Shown: positions 46,366 through 54,379 of the stretch, in pieces
How positions within the stretch are numbered: position 1 is the stretch's first letter
Layout of the letters: every line of letters begins with the position of its first letter
Assembly (NCBI GenBank): GCA_017553575.1
Contig: JAFZKQ010000074.1
Location: 62,001 to 126,000, forward strand
DNA length: 64,000 nt
From: Paludibacteraceae bacterium
Lineage (GTDB): Bacteria > Bacteroidota > Bacteroidia > Bacteroidales > Paludibacteraceae
Direction of reading: 5' to 3'
Position numbers and translations under genes: made by a program
Notes under the pieces: model-generated
The model's input: the letters and a program-made list of their open reading frames with translations, nothing else
Database searches by the model: none
Told to the model about the DNA's origin: nothing

Positions 46366-46920
46366 TTATTTATTTAATTCATTATAAAGTAATTGGTTCG
46401 TAATTTGCATTTTCTTATCTGCAATGCTCTCTAAAATCTCCTTTTCACGCTTTTGCAAAGCATCTATCTCAACAATAATCTGTTGCGTCTTTTGATCGGG
46501 AATCAATATCATTAAGTTCTCCAATGTGGGTTTATGTATCAGTGGAGTTGCTGATCCTGCTTGGGAACTCTTGATAACAGCCACCACGTTGGGATGATTC
46601 ATGTACCATCGTAGATATGCAGGACTGACCATGTCTGTATTCAATCTTATGGAATACAGGGTAGTGGAGGGTACAGCAGGGAAATCCCGGTCATACACTT
46701 CGCACAAGTAGGTTGTACCTTTCCCAGCAAAGAGTAAATCACCCTTTTGGATCATATAGCTATCCAATTTGGCCGAATACTCTATTCGGCTAGCAGTGAT
46801 TTCTGGCGATGCCATGAGTAAATCCTTTACTTGCAGATAGGGTATATCTCCTATAGGGCTATCCTTCATGTATATTCCTGATAGGATTTTTGATATGTTT
46901 CCTAATCTCGTTTTTGTCAT
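46366..46920 (-). CDS. Half-size HsdS-like specificity protein
   Basis: This 184-residue protein contains one target recognition domain (about 1-150, opening RLGNISKILSG) and one C-terminal helical spacer (about 150-180), about half of a normal HsdS. It is the first gene of the operon, 25 nt downstream of the predicted transcription start. Single-domain S proteins can pair up to make a symmetric specificity subunit, or they can compete with the full-length S subunit. No inverted repeat shared with hsdS was seen, so a shuffling role is not supported. A cut-down relic is another option, but the frame is intact and its placement argues for use. Confidence 0.85.
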   Translation of the reverse strand: MTKTRLGNISKILSGIYMKDSPIGDIPYLQVKDLLMASPEITASRIEYSAKLDSYMIQKGDLLFAGKGTTYLCEVYDRDFPAVPSTTLYSIRLNTDMVSPAYLRWYMNHPNVVAVIKSSQAGSATPLIHKPTLENLMILIPDQKTQQIIVEIDALQKREKEILESIADKKMQITNQLLYNELNK

Positions 46921-46951
46921 AGTATTTTGTTTACTATTAATAATATGAAAA

Positions 46952-46983
46952 CAAAGGTATGGTACTTTTTCTTTTTATGCAAA
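46952..46983 (-). promoter_or_regulatory. Promoter of the type I restriction operon
   Basis: On the minus strand TTTG (46983-46980), 20 nt, then TACCTTTG (46959-46952) is an exact match to the Bacteroides consensus. The start codon of the first gene lies 31 nt downstream of the -7 box. Confidence 0.8.
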
Positions 46984-47150
46984 CAATAAATCATTTTTTT
47001 ATTAGTAATCGGAATACTAGTATTGTATTTGTATTTTGATATGTAGACAGAAAATCATGTTGAATACAAATTTATCACTTTTTATCTATGAATCTAACCA
47101 AGGCATCTATTTCCAAACAGTAGAAGAATCACCGCAAACGATAGAGTCAA

Positions 47151-47198
47151 AAAAACGGTCCGTTATCATTACGCTTGTCGTAATGGGAACGGACCGTT
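47151..47198 (-). terminator. Terminator after the nucleoside hydrolase gene
   Basis: Outer arms AACGGTCCGTT and AACGGACCGTT, inner arms CATTACG and CGTAATG; on the minus strand it runs into TTTTTTTGA. Very strong. Confidence 0.88.
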
Positions 47199-47217
47199 AT
47201 GGTTGGGTGCAGATTAA

Positions 47218-48402
47218 TTACTGCAAGCTATATAGGTCAGAAACGAAGTCCCAAAGTTCGTCACGTTTTACTTTGAAGACTACGTCGCAAGGAGCTGTTC
47301 CCTTAGGACCTGTTCCGGCGAACCAAGCCATGCAGCTTGCATAAGACAAGCCCATGTTGCGCTCGATAGCAACTTCGCGTGGTTCGATTTTCTCGATCAA
47401 ATCAGGGCAAAGATAAACAGCAACCGTGATAGGGTCCCAACAGAATTTCAAGAACTCCTCTTGGCCGTTCTCGTAGATAGGAGCCAAAGAATCTACGATG
47501 GCTTGGCTGATTTTTGTCGTGTTCTTTGCCTTGTACATGTCATACATGTCTTTGCCTTTCAAGCAAGTCGTAGCGGCATCGTGAGGAATCACGAGTTGCT
47601 TTTTCCATCCTGCGTTCAAACAGATGTTTACGGCTTCTGGGTCGTACCACCAGTTGATTTCTACGCGTGGCAATGCTTCGCCTGGAACGTCGAACACACC
47701 GCCCATATAAACGATTCCTGCGGCCTTCTTAGCGAATTCTGGGTCTTTCTGGATGGCTTTAGCCACGTTGGTGTATCCACCGATGGCGAAGATCGTTACT
47801 TTACCTGGGTTCTCGTTTACCTGACGGATCATGAAGTCCCAAGCTGTCTCTTCAATTGGCTTGATGGTTGGCTCAGGCAAGTTGGAGGTGGTAGTGACAC
47901 CCTTTGCTTTCAAATAGTTGTCTGTATATTTTGGCAATTGTGAGTAGGCACCTACATAAGGCATCTTACCAATTACGGCCATTAGGGAGTCGATGTTTTT
48001 GAACCCATTTAGAGGAACATCCGTACCTACAGCAACCGGAATATCTTTACGGTCGAAAAATTCTAATGCGGACAATACGTCGTATGTTACGGAAGAGGTC
48101 AAGGCGTTACCTCCTGCGGCTGTGAGTCCTAACAATTTGATGTAACCCATCTTGTCTGCTTGAAGCAACTCGAAGAGAGCATACATATCGTCATTTATGT
48201 AAGTGACGTCGGCATCCAAGATAACTTTGTTGTTGGCAGAATCGGTCACAATCTTATACTTTTGCTCGAATTGTTGTTTGGTAGGTGCTGAGTAGCTTTT
48301 TACCTCTTCTGTCTTTTTTGCATCATTTTTCTTTACAGAATTACCAGCGCATCCTGCTAATAGTAATGCAGACATGGCTAAGCTAAAAAATTTCTTTATC
48401 AT
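47218..48402 (-). CDS. Nucleoside hydrolase, exported lipoprotein
   Basis: This 394-residue enzyme of the inosine-uridine nucleoside hydrolase family splits nucleosides (or related N-ribosides) into base and ribose. The start at 48402 gives a signal with a clear lipobox (SALLLAGC), so it works outside the cytoplasm. The N-terminal metal site reads ILDADVTYINDD, a spaced-out form of the usual DTDxGxDD, and later signs include MGGVFD and WWYDPEA. The substitutions could mean altered substrates. It is the last gene after the transporter and the 30-residue peptide, in the same direction, and ends at a strong terminator. That suggests the hydrolase and transporter serve one nutrient route. Confidence 0.8.
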   Translation of the reverse strand: MIKKFFSLAMSALLLAGCAGNSVKKNDAKKTEEVKSYSAPTKQQFEQKYKIVTDSANNKVILDADVTYINDDMYALFELLQADKMGYIKLLGLTAAGGNALTSSVTYDVLSALEFFDRKDIPVAVGTDVPLNGFKNIDSLMAVIGKMPYVGAYSQLPKYTDNYLKAKGVTTTSNLPEPTIKPIEETAWDFMIRQVNENPGKVTIFAIGGYTNVAKAIQKDPEFAKKAAGIVYMGGVFDVPGEALPRVEINWWYDPEAVNICLNAGWKKQLVIPHDAATTCLKGKDMYDMYKAKNTTKISQAIVDSLAPIYENGQEEFLKFCWDPITVAVYLCPDLIEKIEPREVAIERNMGLSYASCMAWFAGTGPKGTAPCDVVFKVKRDELWDFVSDLYSLQ

Positions 48403-48434
48403 AATCATATAATTAAGTGAATAGTTCAAATACT

Positions 48435-48527
48435 CTATTTCTTCAACATTTTGACAAACAAGTAAATAGCCATGAAGGTTACCGAACCTTCAACCAAAAG
48501 CATAAAAATCAATGATGGTATTTCCAT
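48435..48527 (-). CDS. 30-residue membrane peptide, possible MetS-like NSS transporter subunit
   Basis: This short frame encodes 30 residues that form one hydrophobic helix (LIFMLLVEGSVTFMAIYLF) with a basic end (VKMLKK). It starts 38 nt after the stop of the NSS transporter and ends 32 nt before the nucleoside hydrolase start. In other bacteria NSS transporters of the MetP type need a tiny partner, MetS, made from a gene right after the transporter; position, size and topology fit that pattern. Sequence similarity is too short to judge by eye. It is called from context. Confidence 0.55.
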   Translation of the reverse strand: MEIPSLIFMLLVEGSVTFMAIYLFVKMLKK

Positions 48528-48547
48528 ATTTAAATCTATTTTAATGC

Positions 48548-48572
48548 GTGGTGAATTTACAAGATTCACCAC
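48548..48572. repeat. 9-bp hairpin over the NSS transporter stop codon
   Basis: GTGGTGAAT and ATTCACCAC form a perfect 9-bp stem around a 7-nt loop. It covers the transporter stop codon and has no T-tract, so it may protect the upstream mRNA or tune expression of the peptide gene. Confidence 0.5.
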
Positions 48573-50407
48573 ATGTCATTGCATTGTTTGTCGTTATTTT
48601 CACGTGACTCTTTCCTTCCTGCGAAGAAAATCATTACACAGATGAGCAGTAGCAGGGTGAGCAGCAGTAAGCGTGACATATCCAAGTAGAAGACATCATT
48701 GGCCCGCCAAAATTTCGTTTTGTATATGGTGTCGCCTAGGATGACCAATTGTCCCTCTTCTACGCATATTTCGTAGTCGCTGCTGAACTCGTATGCCTTG
48801 AATCCATCGTAGTTTCCGATGACAACCCGTGTTGTTCCGTTGCCCAAGTCACGTATTTGTTCTACGGAGCCGATTTTCTCGGAGTAGAAGCGTTTGCTGA
48901 ACCATGCCTTGTTCGGGCCTATGTTTTTATGGGTAAGCTCCGCGATGATGCTGCTGTTGTCCAATTCCCATCCCTTGAAGCTCAATAGGCTCCAATTGTC
49001 ATCTTTAGGTTTGACAAGGGACGCGAGGAAGATTAGGATGAACATCGTAGGAGTGACGTATTTCAAGATATATTTGAATATCTTAGGCATTACCATGTCT
49101 GCTCCGTAGTGGATGAGTTTCCAGCCTTTTTCCACGCCTAAAACCCATGAGAAGAGGATGGATTCGAACATTGCGAAGACAAACAAGGAGATGGTGCCTC
49201 CCCAATAATCGTATTGGTCGAACACGCCTTGGAAGAAGAAGAATACCGTCGGAAGTCCGAACAGGAACGTGATGATTCCGTAGGCGATGGATCCTTTCCT
49301 CTGTGACCATCCGTAGCTACGGTCGAAGAAGCCGACCACAGGTGTAGCCAATCCTAGGATGGAGGTGATGCTGGCAAAGAAGAGTAGGCCGAAGAAGGCG
49401 AACCCTGCCAAGGCGGAGAGAATAGGTCCCCATTGTTCAAAGAGGTAAGGCATGGTACGGAAAGCCAATCCCATTCCTCCGTTCTGTGTCAGTTCCAAAA
49501 CATGTTCAATGCCCAAGTATCCGATGGAGATTGGGATGATGATGGAACTTCCTATCACGATTTCGGCGAATTCATTGAAAAATCCTGCTGTCATCGAGTT
49601 GAGCACCACGTCTTCCTCCTTTTTCATGTAGGAGGCATAGCTTTGGATGCAGCCCATTCCCAAGGAGAGGGTAAAGAACATTTGGCCTGCCGCCGCCAAC
49701 CAGACTTTAGGGTTGAGCAAAGAGTCGTATTGCGGTGTCCACATGAAATTAAGTCCTACGACACCGTCGAAAAAGGCACCGTCTTCGCCTGCCTTCAGGG
49801 TGAAGGCTTTGTAGACGAGGAAGACGCCGAAGGCCAAAAGCAACGGCATGCAGATTTTAGCGACCCGCTCGATGCCCTTTTGCAATCCCTTGCTCAAGAA
49901 CCATACGTTGAGGCCTATGCAGAAGAGATAGCAGAAGACCGTCTCGTAAGGAATGCCAGAGTAGGATGTGTTGACATTCAAGTAGTTGTTAAAGAAGGCG
50001 GAGACCTCTTTTTCCGTCATTCCATTGAATGAACCTATGAGTGAATGGACCACGTATGAGAGGGTCCAGCTTTCAATGTAGCAGTAGTAGGCGGAGATGA
50101 CGATGCTCGAAAAGAGACCCATCGAACCGATGTATTTCCAAAACGGGCGGTTGTCTATCTTTTGAATGATGAGGGGTGGGGAGTGGTGTCCGAATTGGCC
50201 ACCGAATTTGCCTGTAGACCATTCGATCAACAGCATTGGTATTCCTAGTAGAATGAAAGAGACGATATAGGGAATGATGAAGGCGCCTCCACCATTTTGC
50301 ACTGCTTGAACTGGAAATCGGAGAAAGTTTCCAAGACCTATAGCATTGCCCGCCATGGCAAGTATCAGTCCGAGCCTCGATCCCCAAACTTGTTTCTCTT
50401 GACCCAT
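48566..50407 (-). CDS. NSS-family sodium-dependent transporter
   Basis: This 613-residue inner-membrane symporter of the neurotransmitter:sodium family probably takes up an amino acid or related small molecule with Na+. About 12 TM helices are visible. The N-terminal TM1 carries the Na+-binding signature AMAGNAIGLGNFLRFP. The NSS fold continues with a typical GGGAFIIPY loop. A soluble insert of about 100 residues lies between the last two TM helices (about 480-580). The gene starts a unit with a 30-residue peptide and a nucleoside hydrolase. A -7 box lies 26 nt upstream. The substrate cannot be read from the sequence. Confidence 0.9.
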   Translation of the reverse strand: MGQEKQVWGSRLGLILAMAGNAIGLGNFLRFPVQAVQNGGGAFIIPYIVSFILLGIPMLLIEWSTGKFGGQFGHHSPPLIIQKIDNRPFWKYIGSMGLFSSIVISAYYCYIESWTLSYVVHSLIGSFNGMTEKEVSAFFNNYLNVNTSYSGIPYETVFCYLFCIGLNVWFLSKGLQKGIERVAKICMPLLLAFGVFLVYKAFTLKAGEDGAFFDGVVGLNFMWTPQYDSLLNPKVWLAAAGQMFFTLSLGMGCIQSYASYMKKEEDVVLNSMTAGFFNEFAEIVIGSSIIIPISIGYLGIEHVLELTQNGGMGLAFRTMPYLFEQWGPILSALAGFAFFGLLFFASITSILGLATPVVGFFDRSYGWSQRKGSIAYGIITFLFGLPTVFFFFQGVFDQYDYWGGTISLFVFAMFESILFSWVLGVEKGWKLIHYGADMVMPKIFKYILKYVTPTMFILIFLASLVKPKDDNWSLLSFKGWELDNSSIIAELTHKNIGPNKAWFSKRFYSEKIGSVEQIRDLGNGTTRVVIGNYDGFKAYEFSSDYEICVEEGQLVILGDTIYKTKFWRANDVFYLDMSRLLLLTLLLLICVMIFFAGRKESRENNDKQCNDMW

Positions 50408-50433
50408 TTTTTGTTTTATTGATAAAATTCTTA

Positions 50434-50441
50434 CAAATTTA
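50434..50441 (-). promoter_or_regulatory. -7 box for the NSS transporter gene
   Basis: TAAATTTG on the minus strand, 26 nt before the start codon; no -33 box at the usual spacing. Confidence 0.4.
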
Positions 50442-50565
50442 CTTGTTTTTAATTTATTAACTAATAGTTAGGCATTGAAATAGGGAGAATTGGTAGAAAA
50501 TTTATTTTTCATTTTCGATAGGTCCGTTGAATTTTGGTCTACAAAATAGATGGTTCGGATAGAGG

Positions 50566-50607
50566 CAAAAAAAAGCCTCGATAATCAAATTCGTTGATAT
50601 CGAGGCT
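50566..50607 (-). terminator. Terminator after the 28-residue peptide gene
   Basis: AGCCTCGATA (50574-50583) pairs with TATCGAGGCT (50598-50607); on the minus strand the stem runs into TTTTTTTTGCC. It closes the transcript that starts near 50787. Confidence 0.88.
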
Positions 50608-50658
50608 ACAGTCGGCATTTAAATTGTCGTCGTTTCATGGTCTTTATCTTTTAAGAAG

Positions 50659-50745
50659 TTATTTACTAAGAGCGTTTTTAACGTTCCAAACCTTGATTGC
50701 CATTGCTACTGCTACTACTGCACAAAAAATATAAGCTATTGTCAT
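50659..50745 (-). CDS. 28-residue single-helix membrane peptide
   Basis: The frame encodes MTIAYIFCAVVAVAMAIKVW followed by NVKNALSK, one hydrophobic helix with a basic, amphipathic end. It has its own full-consensus promoter 48 nt upstream and its own terminator about 52 nt downstream, which makes a transcript of about 220 nt dedicated to this peptide. I know no family for it. Options are a small subunit for a membrane protein (the NSS transporter gene lies downstream in the same direction), a stress peptide, or a type I toxin-like peptide. No antisense RNA promoter was seen opposite it. The transcript could instead be a regulatory RNA with a chance frame. Confidence 0.5.
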   Translation of the reverse strand: MTIAYIFCAVVAVAMAIKVWNVKNALSK

Positions 50746-50793
50746 AATCGTAATATTTATTCAGTTAATATTCTTTTGTATCTTATAACAATG

Positions 50794-50824
50794 CAAATAT
50801 ATACATAGTTTTTAATATAGCAAA
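50794..50824 (-). promoter_or_regulatory. Promoter of the 28-residue peptide gene
   Basis: On the minus strand TTTG (50824-50821), 19 nt, then TATATTTG (50801-50794): a full match to the Bacteroides consensus. Confidence 0.75.
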
Positions 50825-51101
50825 ATATTTATACGATTTTTTACATATAAAATGCATTTTGTTGTATATGTATGTAATATTTATGCATAGTAGGGGCGGA
50901 AAGGGGGTTTTTTGCCAGAAAAAAAGGGAAAATAAAGCTACTTTGGGTCAATAGGTACTCACAATAGGCGAGTTGGCTAATCAGGAATTAGGTGTTGAAG
51001 AGACGACATTTTTATAGTCCCATCTTTCAAAATGGGAAATTAATTTAAACAGTCTCTAAAATTTTGGATTTTGTGTTGATAAAGGCAGACTCCCCCGAAC
51101 A
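50825..51101. other. Intergenic region without a supported gene
   Basis: The region is AT-rich. The hairpin TCCCAT/ATGGGA (51018-51037) may be a weak minus-strand terminator for the 55-residue gene. I see nothing else in it. Confidence 0.35.
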
Positions 51102-51269
51102 CTATTCTTTCTCCTTCTTCTCCGACTCTTGGTTGGGCAAAGTCTCTTTTGAAGGGGTGTGGCCTCCGTTGATCTTCTTTTTCAAGATTCCTAGCTTCTT
51201 GGCACGTTCCCAAGCGGCCTTTTTTACGAGGTAATCTTCGTATCTGCGTTCTAAGTAATTATCTGCCAT
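51102..51269 (-). CDS. 55-residue conserved-type small protein
   Basis: The frame encodes a very hydrophilic 55-residue protein (opening MADNYLERRYEDYLVKKAAW; Lys/Glu-rich end). The start is 8 nt after the deacetylase stop, so it is the last gene of the sufS-sufE-deacetylase series. Small proteins that open with MADNYLE-like words occur widely in Bacteroidales, as far as I recall, without known function. Codon use and tight spacing support it as a real gene. Confidence 0.65.
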   Translation of the reverse strand: MADNYLERRYEDYLVKKAAWERAKKLGILKKKINGGHTPSKETLPNQESEKKEKE

Positions 51270-51277
51270 GGTTGTCT

Positions 51278-52423
51278 TTAGTGGGATGGTTGCACGATCA
51301 AGGTGATGTCGCCTATGTTGGGTATAGCGTTAAACAAGATTTGGTTGGGTTGAATGATTGTTACGGGCAGTTGCAGGGAACCGTTGGGCTTAATCTCTGC
51401 TTTCTCAGTGCCATATGCTTTTACAATTTCTTGAAGGGAGGAGGAGTCTCCTAGTTTGTCCGTGTTTTGTAGGACCGTTATATGCTCTGCATTGGGCACA
51501 GTCACCAAGATGGAGAGTGGGCGATAAGCGTCTCCAAAGATTTTTGGTTGCCTCTCCTTCAGACGGAAGACGTACTCGTTCGAGCTACTCTTGACCTTCT
51601 CTATGGTGGTGTTCGCATATTGGCGGAGATAGTGCATCATATCGGCGTAGGTCGTAACCCAAAGGTCTAAACTTGCCAACGTGTCGAGTTGTTGCCTTAG
51701 AACGGTGTCGGTTATCCAGGCGTAACTGAAGTCGCGGATGGAGTCGTTATAGACACTGTGATAGAGGAAAGTGACCATTCCTCCGACTCTTTTGGCGTGG
51801 TTTAGTTGTTCGGCATAGTCGGACAAGGGTGTCTCTGATAGGACACTATAGGTTTTCGTGTCCATATAGTCGATGGGGCCATTGACCTTGGAAGAGTCGC
51901 TTGCTCTTTGAGGGTCACGTAGGTGTGTATCAGCGGCGAAGTCGTCGTCCGTCATGGGGGTGTTGGTTCCCCGTGCTGCCCAATACCCGTTTTCCGCCAG
52001 ATATTGTTTCAGGGAGTCAGTGGTCTCCCCGTAAGGGTAGGCAAAGGTATATACTTTATATCCAGGAATTTCTGCTTCTATTTTCCTCTCTGCTGCTGCC
52101 ACTTCATCCTCAAATGAAATGCCGTAAGGGTGGGGGTGGGTAGTCGTATGGTCGGCTATCTCGTTTCCCAAGGATGCTGCATGGCGCAGTGGCTCCCAAT
52201 CCTTTACGTTGGCCGTTATGACATTGAAGGTGGCCACCATTCCCCGTTTCTGTAGTTCAGGCACTACGATGGCAGGATGACCAGGGGTCCAGTCATCGAA
52301 GGTAAGTGCCACGGCTGCTTGTTTATTCTCTTTCCATCGGAGAATTTCCACTTTCGGTTCGAACGAATGGCAGCCCGACAATACCATTGTCAAGGGGAGT
52401 AGCCAGAGAGGGAAGCGCATCAT
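51278..52423 (-). CDS. Polysaccharide deacetylase family lipoprotein
   Basis: This 381-residue exported protein has a signal with lipobox (LTMVLSGC) and a NodB homology domain. Motif 1 is ALTFDDWTPGH (catalytic and metal Asp), motif 2 is ADHTTTHPH (metal His residues), motif 3 is FAYPYGETT, and a later FLYHSV supplies the last His motif. It is predicted to remove acetyl groups from an N-acetylated sugar polymer in the envelope or outside the cell. The C-terminal 90 residues form a separate domain, probably a beta-sandwich. Its start overlaps the sufE stop by 4 nt (ATGA), so it is in that operon, although there is no obvious functional link to sulphur transfer. Confidence 0.83.
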   Translation of the reverse strand: MMRFPLWLLPLTMVLSGCHSFEPKVEILRWKENKQAAVALTFDDWTPGHPAIVVPELQKRGMVATFNVITANVKDWEPLRHAASLGNEIADHTTTHPHPYGISFEDEVAAAERKIEAEIPGYKVYTFAYPYGETTDSLKQYLAENGYWAARGTNTPMTDDDFAADTHLRDPQRASDSSKVNGPIDYMDTKTYSVLSETPLSDYAEQLNHAKRVGGMVTFLYHSVYNDSIRDFSYAWITDTVLRQQLDTLASLDLWVTTYADMMHYLRQYANTTIEKVKSSSNEYVFRLKERQPKIFGDAYRPLSILVTVPNAEHITVLQNTDKLGDSSSLQEIVKAYGTEKAEIKPNGSLQLPVTIIQPNQILFNAIPNIGDITLIVQPSH

Positions 52424-52845
52424 GACTCCATTTTTGATTTGAAGGCTACGGCATAGAGGCGCATCTGCTTAATCATGGCGAGCATACCGTTGGAGCGGGT
52501 AGGCGAGAGGTGTTCCTTTAGACCGATTTTATTGATGAAATAGAGGTCGCTCTCGATGATCTCGTCCGGTGTATGGCCTGAAAGTACTTCGACAAGCATT
52601 ACGACAATGCCTCCTGCAATGTCTGTGTTGCTTTCGCCTTGGTAATAAACCTTTCCGTCCTTGTATTCGGCTGTGACCCATACCTTGCTTTGGCAACCTT
52701 CGATAAGGTTCTCCGGAATCTTGTCTGCTTCTGCCATTTTCTTGCCGGATTGTCCTTTGTCGATAATCTGTTGGTACTTATCGAGCCAATCTTCCAGAAA
52801 TTCAAATTCTGTGATAATCTCGTCTTGTTTTTCGTTAATTGTCAT
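52420..52845 (-). CDS. sufE: SufE-like sulphur acceptor protein
   Basis: This 141-residue cytoplasmic protein receives sulphur from SufS and passes it on for Fe-S cluster assembly. The acceptor Cys is in LIEGCQSKVWV, followed by the typical GKVYYQGESNTDIAGGIV region. The sufS gene lies upstream with an 89-nt gap, and the deacetylase gene overlaps by 4 nt. The other suf genes (sufBCD) are not in the window. Confidence 0.92.
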   Translation of the reverse strand: MTINEKQDEIITEFEFLEDWLDKYQQIIDKGQSGKKMAEADKIPENLIEGCQSKVWVTAEYKDGKVYYQGESNTDIAGGIVVMLVEVLSGHTPDEIIESDLYFINKIGLKEHLSPTRSNGMLAMIKQMRLYAVAFKSKMES

Positions 52846-52934
52846 GACATCAACTTATTATGGTCTGTTTTATAAATTCACCGTTTACTAGAAAAGATGG
52901 AGACACATGGGTTACAGCTTCTATAGAACTCATC

Positions 52935-54158
52935 TTAATGGTGGAACATCTTGCGTGCGCGTTCGATTCCTGCCACCAGAGTGTCTATCTCTTCTTTTGT
53001 GTTGTACATTGCGAAAGAGGCGCGGACGGTTCCCTCGATGCCGAAGGCTTGCATAACCGGCTCTGCACAATGGTGTCCGGTACGGACGGCAATTCCCAAT
53101 TTGTCGAGGATGGAGCCCATGTCATACGGATGGATGTCGCCCACCAAGAAGGATACCAAGCCGCTCCGTTGCGGTGAGTTGCCGATGAAGCGCATTCCTT
53201 CGATCTCCGCCATGCGGGTACGGGCGTATTCCAATAACTCGTGTTCGTGTTTGGAGATGTTCTCTAAACCAATGCCCTTCACGTAGTCCAAGGCGGCTGA
53301 GAGGGCTGTGGAGCCTATGTAATCGGGCGTTCCAGCCTCAAATTTGAATGGCAATTCGTTGAATGTCGTCTTTTCAAAAGTGACTTTCTTGATCATCTCT
53401 CCTCCTCCTTGGTAAGGTGGGATGGCGTCCAACCAGCGTTCCTTTCCGTAGAGTACGCCAATGCCTGTCGGTCCATAGACCTTGTGACCGGAGAAGACGT
53501 AGAAATCGACATCCAAGTCTTGGACATCGACCGAGAAGTGGGGGATGGATTGGGCTCCGTCCACCAAAACGGGTACGTCGTGGGCATGGGCGATACGGAT
53601 GATCTCCTTTATGGGGTTGACGGTGGCAAGGGTGTTGGAGGCATGGGTCACGGAGACAAGTTTTGTCTTTGGGGTTATCATTTTCTCCAATTCTTCCACC
53701 TTCAATATTCCGTTTTCATCGAAAGGAATCACCTTCAAAGTGGTGCCTTTGCGCGATTGCAGCAGTTGCCAAGGCACGATGTTGGAGTGGTGTTCCATCT
53801 GGGAGATGATGATTTCGTCTCCTTCCGAACATTGGCTGTCGCCGAAAGAGGAGGCAACCAGGTTGATGGCCTCCGTCGTTCCTCGGGTGAAGATCACTTC
53901 ACGGGCGGAGGCGGCGTTGATGAAGGAGCGGACGTTTTCGCGGGCGGCCTCGTGCGCTTCCGTAGCCATTTGGCTTAGGAAATGGACACCTCGATGGATG
54001 TTGGCGTTGCAATTGCAGTAGCCCTCCGTTATCTTTTCGATTACGCACAATGGCTTTTGTGTGGTTGCCGCATTGTCCAAATAAACCAATGGTTTTTTAT
54101 ATATCTCTTTGGTCAAGATAGGAAAATCTTGCCGAATCTTGTTTATATCTAATCCCAT
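52935..54158 (-). CDS. sufS: Cysteine desulfurase SufS
   Basis: This PLP enzyme of 407 residues takes sulphur from cysteine for Fe-S clusters. The PLP-binding Lys is in FSGHKVYGPTG and the catalytic Cys in RTGHHCAEP, with the expected YLDNAATTQKP and THASNTLATVNP regions. The ATG at 54158 (MGLDINKIRQDFP) fits the family start; the frame continues upstream to 54230 without protein-like sequence. It heads the sufS-sufE-deacetylase-small protein series and is preceded by two -7 boxes. Confidence 0.93.
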   Translation of the reverse strand: MGLDINKIRQDFPILTKEIYKKPLVYLDNAATTQKPLCVIEKITEGYCNCNANIHRGVHFLSQMATEAHEAARENVRSFINAASAREVIFTRGTTEAINLVASSFGDSQCSEGDEIIISQMEHHSNIVPWQLLQSRKGTTLKVIPFDENGILKVEELEKMITPKTKLVSVTHASNTLATVNPIKEIIRIAHAHDVPVLVDGAQSIPHFSVDVQDLDVDFYVFSGHKVYGPTGIGVLYGKERWLDAIPPYQGGGEMIKKVTFEKTTFNELPFKFEAGTPDYIGSTALSAALDYVKGIGLENISKHEHELLEYARTRMAEIEGMRFIGNSPQRSGLVSFLVGDIHPYDMGSILDKLGIAVRTGHHCAEPVMQAFGIEGTVRASFAMYNTKEEIDTLVAGIERARKMFHH

Positions 54159-54265
54159 ATACATCATTTTAGGTGGGTACTGTAAAATTGATTTCGAGCG
54201 ACTTGTGGTTCGAAAAGTATTACATCCCACATGTTATTAAATACGGTGAATGGTTGAAATTCACC

Positions 54266-54273
54266 CAAATATA
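54266..54273 (-). promoter_or_regulatory. -7 box for sufS
   Basis: TATATTTG on the minus strand, 107 nt before the start codon. A second match, TAATTTTG, lies at 54315-54308. The leader contains the hairpin GGTGAA/TTCACC (54245-54265), which overlaps the first box. Confidence 0.45.
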
Positions 54274-54379
54274 AGTCTCAACGGACGCATCCGTTTTTTT
54301 GAATTTGCAAAATTACAATATTTAAAGCGATTTCTAAAAGAGTATCCTACAAATTCAATGGGTTGAAGCCGATTGAGAT

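Noticed and set aside
42041..46920. Phase-variable shuffling of specificity domains
   Set aside because: I saw no inverted repeats shared between the half-size and full-size S genes and no recombinase gene nearby.
47036..47344. A 102-codon plus-strand frame
   Set aside because: It runs through the strong terminator hairpin and into the nucleoside hydrolase gene on the other strand.
48592..48608. A fifth parS site around TTTTCACGTGACTC
   Set aside because: Only the CACGTG centre matches; the outer arms do not fit the consensus.
49433..50032. A 199-codon plus-strand frame opposite the NSS transporter
   Set aside because: Antisense to conserved membrane segments with no independent support.
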